Assembly (NCBI GenBank): GCA_024276275.1
Contig: JAJRXM010000007.1
Coordinates: 1-64,000 of the forward strand
Length of the DNA stretch: 64,000 bases
Direction of reading: 5' to 3'
From: Candidatus Zixiibacteriota bacterium
GTDB lineage: Bacteria > Zixibacteria > MSB-5A5 > GN15 > FEB-12
Part shown: positions 7,175 through 16,613 of the stretch, one piece after another
Numbering within the stretch: position 1 is the first letter of the stretch
Layout: each line of letters opens with the position of its first letter
The notes under the pieces: generated by a model
What the model was told of the DNA's origin: nothing
Seen by the model: only the letters and a program-made list of their open reading frames with translations
Database searches by the model: none
Program-made: the position numbers and the translations under genes

Positions 7175-8932
7175 TTGAGTAAGAAGAATAATGAAATAAG
7201 ACAGTTTGATACTGTTCTAAAATACTTTAAGAAATACAAACGCTATCTTATTGGAGGGTTATTAGCGGTAATTTTATCAAATATGCTTATTTTGATAATG
7301 CCGTATATCTCTAAATTGGTTTTTGAGGCATTAGAAAACAACGAACCTCCCTCGGTAATTTTAAACTATGTTCTCATTTCAATCGGGGCTGCTACTCTTT
7401 CGGGTCTGTTTCGTTTTGTAATGCGACGAACTATTATCTGGATGTCTCGCTATATTGAATATGATTTACGGAACGAGATTTTTGCACATCTTATCAATAT
7501 GTCACCCTCATTCTATCATCAGACCCGTACCGGGGATCTCATGGCACGTATGACTAATGATTTAGAAGCGGTCAGACAAATGGTCGGTCCCGGGGTTATG
7601 TATATATCTGATACGATTCTAAAATTGACGATATCATTTGCCTTTATGTTTTATCTGTCACCGACATTGACTTTGTATGCTTTGATACCGCTTGTAGTTC
7701 TTCCTTTGGCGGTGAACAAACTTGGCAATATGGTACATAGCCGTTCTATGAAAGTGCAGGAAAAATTTTCAGAACTGACAACAAACGCCCAGGAAAATTT
7801 AGCAGGGATTCGGGTTGTAAAAGCATATCGTCAGGAAGAAAACGAAACAGCATATTTTTCTACTTTATCAAAAACATATATTGAACTGAATATGTCTCTT
7901 GCTAAACTGCAGGGAGTTTTTGTACCGACAATGAGACTATTTGCCTCATTGTCATATTTGACCGTTTTTTATTATGGCGGTCTGCAGGTTATTGCGGGTA
8001 ATTTAAGTCTAGGTGATATAGTTGCATTTTTCGGCTATCTATCGATGATACTTTGGCCGGTGATTGCTATTGGATGGGTGACCTCGCTTTATCAAAGAGG
8101 GAAAGCCTCGCTTGAGAGGATTAACAAAATCTTACATTCAGTATCTCCTGTGGAAGATACCGATATTGCTGTACATGAAAAACAGATGAAGGGTAAAATC
8201 GAATTTAGAAACCTTTCTTTTGCTTACAACGGTTCAAAAGTTCTTAAAGATATAAACCTTACTATTAATCCCGGACAGACTGTAGGTCTGGTAGGGAAAA
8301 CAGGTTCCGGAAAAAGTACAATTGTTGCCCTCCTGACAAGACTATTTAAAGTAAATAAAGGACAGCTGTTTATTGATGATGTTGATATCAATAGCTGGAA
8401 ATTAAACTCGCTTAGAACTCAAATAGGGTTTGCCACGCAGGAACCGTTTTTATTTTCTGCTACGGTAAAAGAGAATATCCGATACGGTAAAGCCGAAGCA
8501 TCTGATGACGAAATACAACTTGCCGCTGATATAGCTGCTCTCAAAAAAGATATAGATACATTCCAAAACGGATTTGATACTATAGTCGGTGAAAGAGGGA
8601 TAACTCTTTCAGGCGGACAAAAACAAAGAACCGCTATAGCTCGAGCCATCATAGGGAAACCGTCTATATTAATACTTGATGATGCTACCTCGGCGGTTGA
8701 CACCGAAACAGAACATCAAATTAATGAAAAAATCAGAGATATTCTCAAAGACAGAACATCTTTGATTATTTCACATAGGGTTTCATCGGTGAAAGATGCT
8801 GATATTATTCTCTACTTAGAAGAAGGGGCGATTGTCGAAACCGGAACACATGAAGAGTTGTTGCTGCAAAAAGGTTACTATGCCGAACTGTATAAATCAC
8901 AACTTCTAGAAAAAGAATTAGAGCAATTATGA
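7175..8932 (+). CDS. Heterodimeric ABC exporter, subunit A (degenerate catalytic site)
   Basis: A 585-residue half-transporter: six transmembrane helices (about 1-310) fused to a nucleotide-binding domain. Walker A is GKTGSGKST (about 373-381), the signature is LSGGQKQR, and Walker B is ILILDDATSAVD. The residue after the Walker B Asp is Asp instead of the catalytic Glu, the classic mark of the degenerate half in heterodimeric exporters such as BmrC/BmrD and TM287/288. The TTG start is supported by GTGAGAG just upstream. Its last codons overlap the next ABC gene by ATGA, so the two are translationally coupled. Likely a drug or lipid exporter of the inner membrane. Confidence 0.92.
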   Translation: MSKKNNEIRQFDTVLKYFKKYKRYLIGGLLAVILSNMLILIMPYISKLVFEALENNEPPSVILNYVLISIGAATLSGLFRFVMRRTIIWMSRYIEYDLRNEIFAHLINMSPSFYHQTRTGDLMARMTNDLEAVRQMVGPGVMYISDTILKLTISFAFMFYLSPTLTLYALIPLVVLPLAVNKLGNMVHSRSMKVQEKFSELTTNAQENLAGIRVVKAYRQEENETAYFSTLSKTYIELNMSLAKLQGVFVPTMRLFASLSYLTVFYYGGLQVIAGNLSLGDIVAFFGYLSMILWPVIAIGWVTSLYQRGKASLERINKILHSVSPVEDTDIAVHEKQMKGKIEFRNLSFAYNGSKVLKDINLTINPGQTVGLVGKTGSGKSTIVALLTRLFKVNKGQLFIDDVDINSWKLNSLRTQIGFATQEPFLFSATVKENIRYGKAEASDDEIQLAADIAALKKDIDTFQNGFDTIVGERGITLSGGQKQRTAIARAIIGKPSILILDDATSAVDTETEHQINEKIRDILKDRTSLIISHRVSSVKDADIILYLEEGAIVETGTHEELLLQKGYYAELYKSQLLEKELEQL

Positions 8933-10740
8933 GCGGAAAACAGATACACGACGAAGAAGTTCTCGGTAAGGCGTACGATGCCCGTCTGATGAAACGTCTG
9001 CTTGTCTATACAAAACCGTATAGATGGGTTGTTGTTCTGGCGGTTTCTATGCTTGTATTAAATGCACTTTTTCAAACCGCATTAGCATTTATAACTAAGA
9101 TAGGTATTGATGATTATATCATGGCAGGGAAAGTCGAACAGTTTGATCTTGTTGCTTTGCAGTATCTTGCTATTATGTTCGGAATTTTAATTGCCTCGTT
9201 TGTACAGATTTATACAACGATGTGGTTGGGGCAGAAGGTTCAGGATGATATCCGTATGGAACTGTTTGCTCATCTGCAAAAATTGCATTTAGGGTTTTAT
9301 GATAAAAATCCGGTCGGTCGTTTAGTAACAAGAGTTACCAATGATATTAATACATTAAACGAACTTTTTTCTTCCGGAGTTGTGAATATAATCGGCGATA
9401 TTTTAATGCTCGGATTTTTTGTCTCCGCATTGCTCTATGTAAACTGGCAGCTTGCCTGCATTACCTTTATTTCACTGCCTATATTGCTGGTAGCCACTTT
9501 CTTTTTCAGAGGTAAAGCAAGAGATGCATACCGAACTGTTCGCTTAAAACTTGCCAGATTAAATTCATACGTACAGGAACATCTGACCGGGATGACTATT
9601 GTTCAGTTGTTTACAAAAGAGAAAGATACATATGAAAAATATGATTATATAAATAAAGAACTACGGACCGGGCATTTTCGTTCAGTATTATATTATGCTA
9701 TTTTTTATCCGGCTGTTGAAATTATCGGAGCAGTCTCTTTGGGTATGCTTTTTTATTACGGTGGAAAAATGATAGAGGTTGATACCTTAAGTTTTGGTGA
9801 TTTGGTTCTGTTTATTTATTTAGTAGAAAGATTTTTTCAACCTATTCGCGACCTTTCTGAAAAATACAATGTCTTACAGGCATCTATGGCATCATCGGAG
9901 AGAATTTTTGACCTTTTAGACACTCAACCTATAATTGTAAATAAAGAAGAAACAAAAACAGCTGAAACATTTAAAGGAAAAATCGAATTTGAAAATGTTT
10001 GGTTTGCCTATGACGAAGAACAATGGGTCATAAAAGATCTCTCCTTTACTGTTGAACCGGGGGAGAAAGTTGCAATTGTCGGAGCTACCGGTGCCGGTAA
10101 AACATCACTTATTTCACTTTTATACCGTTTTTATCCATATCAAAAAGGTTCTATCAAAATAGACGGTATTGATATCAGGGATTACCCCGTTGAGCGGTTA
10201 AGAGCTCATCTGGGCTTAGTTCTACAGGATGTTTATATCTTTAGTGGTGATTATGCCCGCAATGTCCGTCTGCGTGACAATTCTATTTCAGATGAAACAA
10301 TTGAGACAGCTATCAAAAGAGTCGGGTTTGACAGGTTCATGAAAGATGTCAAAAAAGAAATGCACACTCCTGTCAAAGAGAGAGGAGCGACACTTTCTAC
10401 CGGTCAAAAACAACTGTTATCGTTTGCGAGAGCCTTGGCGTTTAACCCTGATATTTTAATTCTTGATGAGGCGACATCATCGGTTGACACCGAAACTGAA
10501 TCTCTAATTCAGAAAGCTCTGGAAGAACTTTTAAAAGATAGAACTTCAATTGTAATTGCCCACAGACTTTCTACAATCGAAAAGGCTGATACAATTCTTG
10601 TTATGCATTATGGGGAATTACGTGAAATGGGCACTCATGAATCTCTTTTAAAAGAAAAAGGTATTTATCAAACTTTGTACGAATTGCAGTATAAAAGAGA
10701 ATCACAAACTTCGGCGAATGGACTTGTTGAAAAACGTTAA
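8929..10740 (+). CDS. Heterodimeric ABC exporter, subunit B (catalytically competent Walker B, degenerate signature)
   Basis: A 603-residue half-transporter with an N-terminal six-helix membrane domain (about 20-330) and a C-terminal ATPase domain. Walker A is GATGAGKTS (about 384), and Walker B is ILILDEATSSVD with the catalytic Glu present. The ABC signature is LSTGQKQ instead of LSGGQ. Together with the Asp in subunit A, this gives one consensus and one degenerate ATP site, as expected for an asymmetric exporter. It overlaps the upstream gene by four bases. Substrate unknown. Confidence 0.92.
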   Translation: MSGKQIHDEEVLGKAYDARLMKRLLVYTKPYRWVVVLAVSMLVLNALFQTALAFITKIGIDDYIMAGKVEQFDLVALQYLAIMFGILIASFVQIYTTMWLGQKVQDDIRMELFAHLQKLHLGFYDKNPVGRLVTRVTNDINTLNELFSSGVVNIIGDILMLGFFVSALLYVNWQLACITFISLPILLVATFFFRGKARDAYRTVRLKLARLNSYVQEHLTGMTIVQLFTKEKDTYEKYDYINKELRTGHFRSVLYYAIFYPAVEIIGAVSLGMLFYYGGKMIEVDTLSFGDLVLFIYLVERFFQPIRDLSEKYNVLQASMASSERIFDLLDTQPIIVNKEETKTAETFKGKIEFENVWFAYDEEQWVIKDLSFTVEPGEKVAIVGATGAGKTSLISLLYRFYPYQKGSIKIDGIDIRDYPVERLRAHLGLVLQDVYIFSGDYARNVRLRDNSISDETIETAIKRVGFDRFMKDVKKEMHTPVKERGATLSTGQKQLLSFARALAFNPDILILDEATSSVDTETESLIQKALEELLKDRTSIVIAHRLSTIEKADTILVMHYGELREMGTHESLLKEKGIYQTLYELQYKRESQTSANGLVEKR

Positions 10741-10744
10741 ACAT

Positions 10745-10815
10745 CTGTCATTGCCACGTCTTGTTCGTTTTCACTTACCCGACTCGCAACGGATTTATTA
10801 CAAACCCAATGACAG
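10745..10815. repeat. Short inverted-repeat element before the inositol monophosphatase gene
   Basis: CTGTCATTG (10745-10753) and CAATGACAG (10807-10815) are perfect inverted ends of a 71-base element. The interior looks like a degraded GTCATTGC-type intergenic repeat. The open frame of the next gene runs through it. Confidence 0.55.
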
Positions 10816-10850
10816 GAAAATCTATAAGTTATAAAAGACAAAGGAAAAAT

Positions 10851-11645
10851 ATGTCATTATCTAAAAAAGAAATTTATACATATAGATTGTTTGCTGAAAA
10901 AATTGCTAAAGGAGCCGGTAAAATTCTGGCGGACGGGTTTCTCAAAAATAAAAATATTAAATACAAAGGTCGTATAGACCCTGTAACCGAATTCGATTTA
11001 AAATCGGAAAAATATATTATTTCAAAAATTTGTTCTGTTTTCCCGGAACATTCTATACTTTCAGAAGAGGGATCTTCTATTGATAACAATTCTGACTTCT
11101 GCTGGGTGATTGACCCACTTGACGGTACCGTTAATTATGCCCATCGTCTTCCAAGTTATGCTGTTTCTGTAGCTTTACAATATAGAAATGAATCTATAGT
11201 CGGGGTTGTGTATGCTCCAGAACTAAACGAATTATTTTCAGCATCAATCGGGCAGGGAGCATTGCTTAATAAGAAAAAAATAAAAGTTTCTACAGAAAAA
11301 CGGTTAGACCGCTCACTTTTAGCAACTGGTTTTTCTTATAATATCTCGACAGCTAAAGAAAACAATCTAGGTATGTTTTCTCGTATGATGAAAAAAGCCC
11401 AATCTGTTCGAAGATTTGGCTCGGCAGCTTTGGATATTTGCTGGGTGGCTGATGGAAGATTTGAAGGATATTGGGAGTACAATCTGGCTCCATGGGATTC
11501 AGCAGCCGGAATAATTATTCTTACGGAAGCAGGGGGAAAAGTAAGTCAAGTAAACAATCAAACCTACTCCATTTTCGACAAAAGCATCCTCGCCTCTAAC
11601 CGACTGATACACAAGAGTATGAAAGATTGTCTCGTTAGAAAATAA
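10851..11645 (+). CDS. suhB: Inositol monophosphatase family protein
   Basis: An Mg2+-dependent sugar-phosphate phosphatase of the IMPase/SuhB/CysQ superfamily. Seen: SILSEEGSS (first metal-binding Glu pair), WVIDPLDGTVNYAHRLP (the family signature with both metal-binding Asp) and APWDSAAGIIILTEAGG (second signature). Length 264 residues is normal. The open frame reaches back to 10761, but that part lies in a repeat; AAGGA five bases before the ATG at 10851 decides the start. True substrate may be inositol phosphate, fructose-1,6-bisphosphate or 3'-phosphoadenosine phosphate. The symbol is by family only. Confidence 0.88.
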   Translation: MSLSKKEIYTYRLFAEKIAKGAGKILADGFLKNKNIKYKGRIDPVTEFDLKSEKYIISKICSVFPEHSILSEEGSSIDNNSDFCWVIDPLDGTVNYAHRLPSYAVSVALQYRNESIVGVVYAPELNELFSASIGQGALLNKKKIKVSTEKRLDRSLLATGFSYNISTAKENNLGMFSRMMKKAQSVRRFGSAALDICWVADGRFEGYWEYNLAPWDSAAGIIILTEAGGKVSQVNNQTYSIFDKSILASNRLIHKSMKDCLVRK

Positions 11646-11729
11646 TAATAATTTATTCTTTGACTTTTATGATTCTTTTTATACTTTTCACGTATAATCC
11701 TATACAACTTTGTGAGGTCTTTATTTATT

Positions 11730-13100
11730 ATGAAAAAAATACTTTTTATATCTATTCTATCTCTTATTGTTATTGTTTCATGCTCAGAAAAAACATCTAA
11801 TCCGATTAGTAGTACAGATGCTGAAGCACCGTCAGCTGTTACTGATTTATCTGTCGGTTTTACAACTAACAATAGTGCGACTCTGTTTTTAACCGCAACA
11901 GGTGATGATGGAATATTCGGTAGAGCAAAAAAATATGAAGTCCGTTATTCTACTTCTTTTATTGACTCGGCAAATTATGAACTGGCAACGAAGTTTCTTC
12001 CGGCTAACCAACCGAATGTCGGTACTGCCGATGATACTATTATAGTTACCGGACTATTGGGCGACACTAAATATTATTTTGCCGTTAAACTTGCCGATGA
12101 AGTGCCTAACTGGTCGCCAATCTCTAATATTGATTCTACCAGAACTTTACTCAGCGGCAATTGGACTATTTATAGAGAAGATAATTCAGAACTGATTTCC
12201 AACAGAATTTTAGATATTGATTTTGACGGATTAACAAAATATATAGTGACCATAAACGGTGTTTCTAAATTTGATAACTCAATTTGGACGAGTATTTATG
12301 AATCTGTGAGAATGACTATAGATACTTCGGTACTTGTAAATGACACTACTATAGATACTGTTTTTCTAAATAACCCTAATGCTGTGCATTCTATTGCCAT
12401 AGAATCTAGTTCTAAAATATGGTTAGGGACTATAAATAGCGGAGTAGCCTTATTAGAGGGCGGTTCTACTGTTTTTTATCAGTCAAATGATTCTGGTTCG
12501 CTTCTAACGGTAAAAGATTTACTTATTTCTCAAAATAAACTTTGGGTCGGTACTCAAACAAATGGATTACATTCATTTGCATTAGACGGGTCAAATATCT
12601 GGGAGCAATACAAAATCCCGATAAATTCACCTTTTAATGGAGACGGAGAAATTAACTGTCTTGAAGTTGATGCGACTAACGCTGTTTGGTCAGGTTTGCT
12701 CTTATTTGGAACAACAGTTTTGGATAACTCTATTTTAACTAATTATAATTCGGTGGATAATTTTACAAGTCAAACAGTTTGGGATATAGAAGCTTTTGGT
12801 AGTCAATTGATTTTCGGAACCGATGCGGGAGTTTTTATCTTCGAAAATAACAGTTGGACAAACTATACTGCATCATCCGGCCTGCCTGAAAATGCTGTAT
12901 CGTCGGTAGCAGTAGATAATCAGGGAATGTATTGGTTCGGTACACGTTCCGGGTTAGTATCATTTGACGGTACAGAATGGCAACTTTATAATACCACCAA
13001 TAGTTATCTTCCTGATAATTATGTACGAACACTCAATGTTGATACGTTTGGAAATCTCTGGATAGGGACAAACAACGGTCTGGCAGTATTTACTAAATAA
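11730..13100 (+). CDS. Lipoprotein with an FN3-like domain and two-component-regulator-type propeller repeats
   Basis: A 456-residue exported protein. The signal segment ends in IVSC, a good lipobox (Cys near residue 18). Residues about 27-140 look like a fibronectin type III domain (APSAVTDLSV ... YYFAVKLADE). The remainder has repeats of the reg_prop type: KIWLGTINSGV, LWVGTQTNGL, MYWFGTRSGLVSFDG and LWIGTNNGLAVF. It is expected to be a periplasmic or surface beta-propeller; ligand unknown. The in-frame GTG at 11712 is less likely than the ATG at 11730 followed by lysines. A TATAAT box at 11693-11698 is a plausible -10. Confidence 0.8.
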   Translation: MKKILFISILSLIVIVSCSEKTSNPISSTDAEAPSAVTDLSVGFTTNNSATLFLTATGDDGIFGRAKKYEVRYSTSFIDSANYELATKFLPANQPNVGTADDTIIVTGLLGDTKYYFAVKLADEVPNWSPISNIDSTRTLLSGNWTIYREDNSELISNRILDIDFDGLTKYIVTINGVSKFDNSIWTSIYESVRMTIDTSVLVNDTTIDTVFLNNPNAVHSIAIESSSKIWLGTINSGVALLEGGSTVFYQSNDSGSLLTVKDLLISQNKLWVGTQTNGLHSFALDGSNIWEQYKIPINSPFNGDGEINCLEVDATNAVWSGLLLFGTTVLDNSILTNYNSVDNFTSQTVWDIEAFGSQLIFGTDAGVFIFENNSWTNYTASSGLPENAVSSVAVDNQGMYWFGTRSGLVSFDGTEWQLYNTTNSYLPDNYVRTLNVDTFGNLWIGTNNGLAVFTK

Positions 13101-13126
13101 CTTAGAACAGAAAGATTAAATATAAA

Positions 13127-14491
13127 ATGAAAAAAATAGAACTTGTAAAGTCAACCTCCGGAGTACGCGGTGTTTTAGGTAACGGACTTGATATGCACAT
13201 GTTGGCAGAATATGCCGCAGCATTCGGCACTCTTTTAAAAAAGGGAAAAGTAGTTATAGGTCGTGACAGCCGTCCGTCCGGAACAATTATAAACCAACTT
13301 GTTATTTCTGTTTTGCAATCAATCGGTCTTGATGTTGTTGATGTAGGTATCGTCCCGACTCCGACTGTAGAAATTGCAGTTAAAAAACTTAAAGCAGCCG
13401 GAGGTATATGTATTACCGCATCACATAATCCTTCTCAATGGAACGCTTTAAAGTTTTTTAACAATACCGGCGAGTTTATTTCACCTACACAATATAAAAA
13501 ACTGGACGCTATTTTTGAGTCTAAAAAGTTTGCTTATAAACCTCATAATGCTTTAGGGGCTCGTACAATGCAGACTCGATGGATTGATGAACATATCAAA
13601 CAGACTCTTGCACAAAAAGCAGTCAATGTAAAAGCTATTAAAAAGAAGAAATTCAAAGTCGTTGTTGATGCGGTCAACGGTGCAGGGTCTGAGGCCCTTC
13701 CACTTTTATTAAAAAAATTAGGGGTGAAAGTCATTGAGATTAACTGCAAAGGTGACGGAAACTTTGTCCATGAACCGGAACCTGTCTCCAAAAATTTAAC
13801 TCAACTTTGTAAAGCGGTAAAAAAACATAAAGCAGATTTAGGTATGGCCTGTGATCCCGATGCAGACCGTCTGGCGTTGGTTGATAACAACGGAAATGCT
13901 ATCGGTGAAGAGTTGACTCTCACTATCGGAGTTATGGCAGTACTTTTGAGAATGAAAGGTACAACAGTTATAAACCTTTCGACTTCAAAAGTAACAGAAG
14001 ATATTGCCAAGTCGCTCGGTTCAAAAGTTATCTATGCAAAAGTAGGCGAAGCTAATGTTGTTGAAATGATGGCAAAGAAAAATGGTGTTATCGGAGGTGA
14101 GGGGAACGGCGGTGTAATATTTCCGTCATTTCATGCCGGTCGAGACTGTCTTATTGCGGCAGCTCTTGCTTTGACTGTTTTGGCAGACCGAAAAATATCC
14201 CTTTCTGAACTTGTTGAAACTTTTCCGAAGTATTATAATATAAAAGATAAAGCTGTTTTAAAAAATCGCGATTCATTTTTACAAAAACTCAAGAAGTTTG
14301 AAAAAGATTCTGTCTCTCTTTTTGGAAAATCAAAAATTGACCGTCGTGACGGTCTCCGGTTTGATTTCTCAGAGGGGTGGCTTCAACTGAGAACATCAAA
14401 TACTGAGCCGATTTACCGTATAATTGTCGAAACAAATTCACCAAAGTTAACAGCCCAATTGACCGATAAAGTAAAAAAGTATTTTAAATAA
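13127..14491 (+). CDS. glmM: Phosphoglucosamine mutase / phosphohexomutase
   Basis: Interconverts glucosamine-6-phosphate and glucosamine-1-phosphate in the UDP-GlcNAc pathway that feeds peptidoglycan and lipid A. Four-domain alpha-D-phosphohexomutase, 454 residues. Seen: the catalytic phosphoserine loop ITASHNPSQWN (about residue 100), the metal loop CDPDADRLALVD, the sugar loop GGEGNGGVI and the phosphate-binding RTSNTEP near the C-terminus. It ends 12 bases before glmS, so the two are surely co-transcribed. This favours GlmM over a phosphomannomutase assignment, although the family overlaps. Confidence 0.88.
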   Translation: MKKIELVKSTSGVRGVLGNGLDMHMLAEYAAAFGTLLKKGKVVIGRDSRPSGTIINQLVISVLQSIGLDVVDVGIVPTPTVEIAVKKLKAAGGICITASHNPSQWNALKFFNNTGEFISPTQYKKLDAIFESKKFAYKPHNALGARTMQTRWIDEHIKQTLAQKAVNVKAIKKKKFKVVVDAVNGAGSEALPLLLKKLGVKVIEINCKGDGNFVHEPEPVSKNLTQLCKAVKKHKADLGMACDPDADRLALVDNNGNAIGEELTLTIGVMAVLLRMKGTTVINLSTSKVTEDIAKSLGSKVIYAKVGEANVVEMMAKKNGVIGGEGNGGVIFPSFHAGRDCLIAAALALTVLADRKISLSELVETFPKYYNIKDKAVLKNRDSFLQKLKKFEKDSVSLFGKSKIDRRDGLRFDFSEGWLQLRTSNTEPIYRIIVETNSPKLTAQLTDKVKKYFK

Positions 14492-14503
14492 GGTATATAG
14501 ATT

Positions 14504-16330
14504 ATGTGTGGAATAGTAGGATATGTAGGACCGCAACAGGCAGAGCCGATTTTACTCAAAGGTATAAAAAGGCTGGAATATCGCGGATATGATTCTGCCG
14601 GGATTGCTCTTCTTGCAGATAACGGACTGTATGTTACCAAAGCTGCCGGAAAAATTGTAGAACTTGAAAAATTGTTAGTTCATAATACAACAGAAAGCAG
14701 TCACGGAATTGCTCATACAAGATGGGCTACGCACGGTGAACCGAATCAATTAAATGCTCATCCTCATACAGATACAACCGAAGATATTGCAATTGTCCAT
14801 AACGGTATTATTGAAAACTATAGAACATTAAAATCATTTTTAGTTGCCAAAGGGTACCAGATTAAGACTGATACCGATACCGAGGTTCTCGCTCAACTTA
14901 TTCGGTTCAGCTACAAAGGTGACTTAACCGAAGCAGTCCGTGAAGCCTTGACCCAAGTCGAGGGTACTTATGGAATAGCTGTTATTTCATCAGCACACCC
15001 AAACATGATTATTGCCGCCCGCATGGGTTCACCTCTTATTATCGGTGTCGGTAACGGTGAAAATTTTGTCGCATCCGATGTATCGGCAATCCTTGATTCT
15101 ACCAATAGGGTTGTCTATCTCGATGACGGTGAGATTGCAACGGTAACTCCTGATGATTACAAAATTACAACTATCCAAAATGTGAAAATTTCTCCGCAAA
15201 TTGAAGAAATCAGCTGGTCGCTTGATGAAATTGAAAAAGGCGGATTTGACCATTTTATGCTCAAAGAGATTTATGAACAGCCGACGACTCTTCGGAATGC
15301 TATTCGGGGAAGGTTGAACTTTGAGGAAGGGATTCCACGTTTAAATGGTCTGAATCTGCAATATGAAGAATTACGGGAAATTAAAAGAATTCTTATTACC
15401 GCCTGTGGTACTTCGTGGAACGCCGGACTTATCGGTGAATATATGTTAGAAGAAATGGCACGTATTCCATGTGAAGTTGAATATGCCTCCGAACTTCGTT
15501 ACCGTTCACCAATCTTTGATCTTAAAACTCTCTTATTTGTAATCAGTCAATCAGGCGAAACTGCCGATACTCTTGCCGCTATGCGTGAAGCTCAAAATCA
15601 CGGTGTAACAACATTAGGACTTGTTAATGTGGTCGGTTCTACTATTGCCCGTCAATCAGACGGGGGAGTCTATTTGCATGCCGGACCTGAAATCGGTGTT
15701 GCATCTACAAAGGCGTTTACTTCTCAAGTGATGATTCTTTCATTATTAACGACCCTTTTAGGGCGTATGAGACAAATGTCGGTACAAACCGGACAGGAAA
15801 TTATTGAGTATATTAAAGATATTCCTAATCAGGTGGAAGAGATTCTGGAAAAAAATGAACAGATTAAAAATATAGCAGCTGAATATTACAAGGCTGACAA
15901 CTTTTTGTATCTTGGGCGTGGAATTAATTTTCCGGTCGCTTTAGAGGGTGCCTTAAAACTAAAAGAGATTTCATACATTCATGCCGAGGGATATCCTGCT
16001 GCTGAAATGAAACATGGTCCTATCGCTTTAATTGATGAAAATATGCCGGTTGTAGTTATTGCCCTGAAAGATCCTGTCTATGATAAGGTGATGTCTAATA
16101 TTGCCGAGGTTCGCTCACGCAACGGTAAAGTTATTGCGATAGCAACGGAAGGTGATACCGAGATTGCCGATAAGGTAAATCATGTGATTTATATTCCAAA
16201 GACATACCGTCTGCTTACACCTTTACTTTCTATAATCCCGCTGCAGTTATTAGCATATCATATTGCGGTAATGCGCGGATGTCATGTTGACCAACCTCGT
16301 AATTTAGCAAAATCTGTAACTGTAGAATAA
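14504..16330 (+). CDS. glmS: Glutamine--fructose-6-phosphate aminotransferase (isomerizing)
   Basis: Makes glucosamine-6-phosphate, the first committed step to UDP-GlcNAc. It starts MCGIVGYVG, with the N-terminal nucleophile Cys of the class II glutaminase domain (about 1-220). Two SIS sugar-isomerase domains follow (ACGTSWNAG and SQSGETADT in the first, YLGRGINFPVALEGALKLKE in the second). The C-terminus NLAKSVTVE is the invariant end of the family, so the 608-residue protein is complete. It is the second gene of the glmM-glmS operon and is followed by a terminator. There is no room for a glmS ribozyme in the 12-base gap upstream. Confidence 0.97.
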   Translation: MCGIVGYVGPQQAEPILLKGIKRLEYRGYDSAGIALLADNGLYVTKAAGKIVELEKLLVHNTTESSHGIAHTRWATHGEPNQLNAHPHTDTTEDIAIVHNGIIENYRTLKSFLVAKGYQIKTDTDTEVLAQLIRFSYKGDLTEAVREALTQVEGTYGIAVISSAHPNMIIAARMGSPLIIGVGNGENFVASDVSAILDSTNRVVYLDDGEIATVTPDDYKITTIQNVKISPQIEEISWSLDEIEKGGFDHFMLKEIYEQPTTLRNAIRGRLNFEEGIPRLNGLNLQYEELREIKRILITACGTSWNAGLIGEYMLEEMARIPCEVEYASELRYRSPIFDLKTLLFVISQSGETADTLAAMREAQNHGVTTLGLVNVVGSTIARQSDGGVYLHAGPEIGVASTKAFTSQVMILSLLTTLLGRMRQMSVQTGQEIIEYIKDIPNQVEEILEKNEQIKNIAAEYYKADNFLYLGRGINFPVALEGALKLKEISYIHAEGYPAAEMKHGPIALIDENMPVVVIALKDPVYDKVMSNIAEVRSRNGKVIAIATEGDTEIADKVNHVIYIPKTYRLLTPLLSIIPLQLLAYHIAVMRGCHVDQPRNLAKSVTVE

Positions 16331-16350
16331 AAGATATATAGAAGAACAAA

Positions 16351-16385
16351 AAACCGGTGAATTGTTATAATCCACCGGTTTTCTT
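16351..16385 (+). terminator. Intrinsic terminator of glmM-glmS
   Basis: AAACCGGTG (16351-16359) pairs with CACCGGTTT (16373-16381) and continues into a short T-rich tail. Confidence 0.75.
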
Positions 16386-16613
16386 ATGTTTAGAATCTTA
16401 TTTCTGTGAAATAATATTTGTTTTATAGACGCTCTGTTGGATAATCGGTTACGCTGAGTTTTATTTATTATTTATATGCTTCATATATCTAATAAGTTCA
16501 TAAATATGAGCTTTTTTGATTATAAAGAGTCTTTATTGCAGTTGTGTTAATCTGAAAACCACATATATTGTAGTAATTGAAATAAACATTACTTCCCTAG
16601 GAGGGATATACTG

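Noticed and set aside
14492-14503. glmS ribozyme upstream of glmS
   Set aside because: The gap to glmM is only 12 bases.
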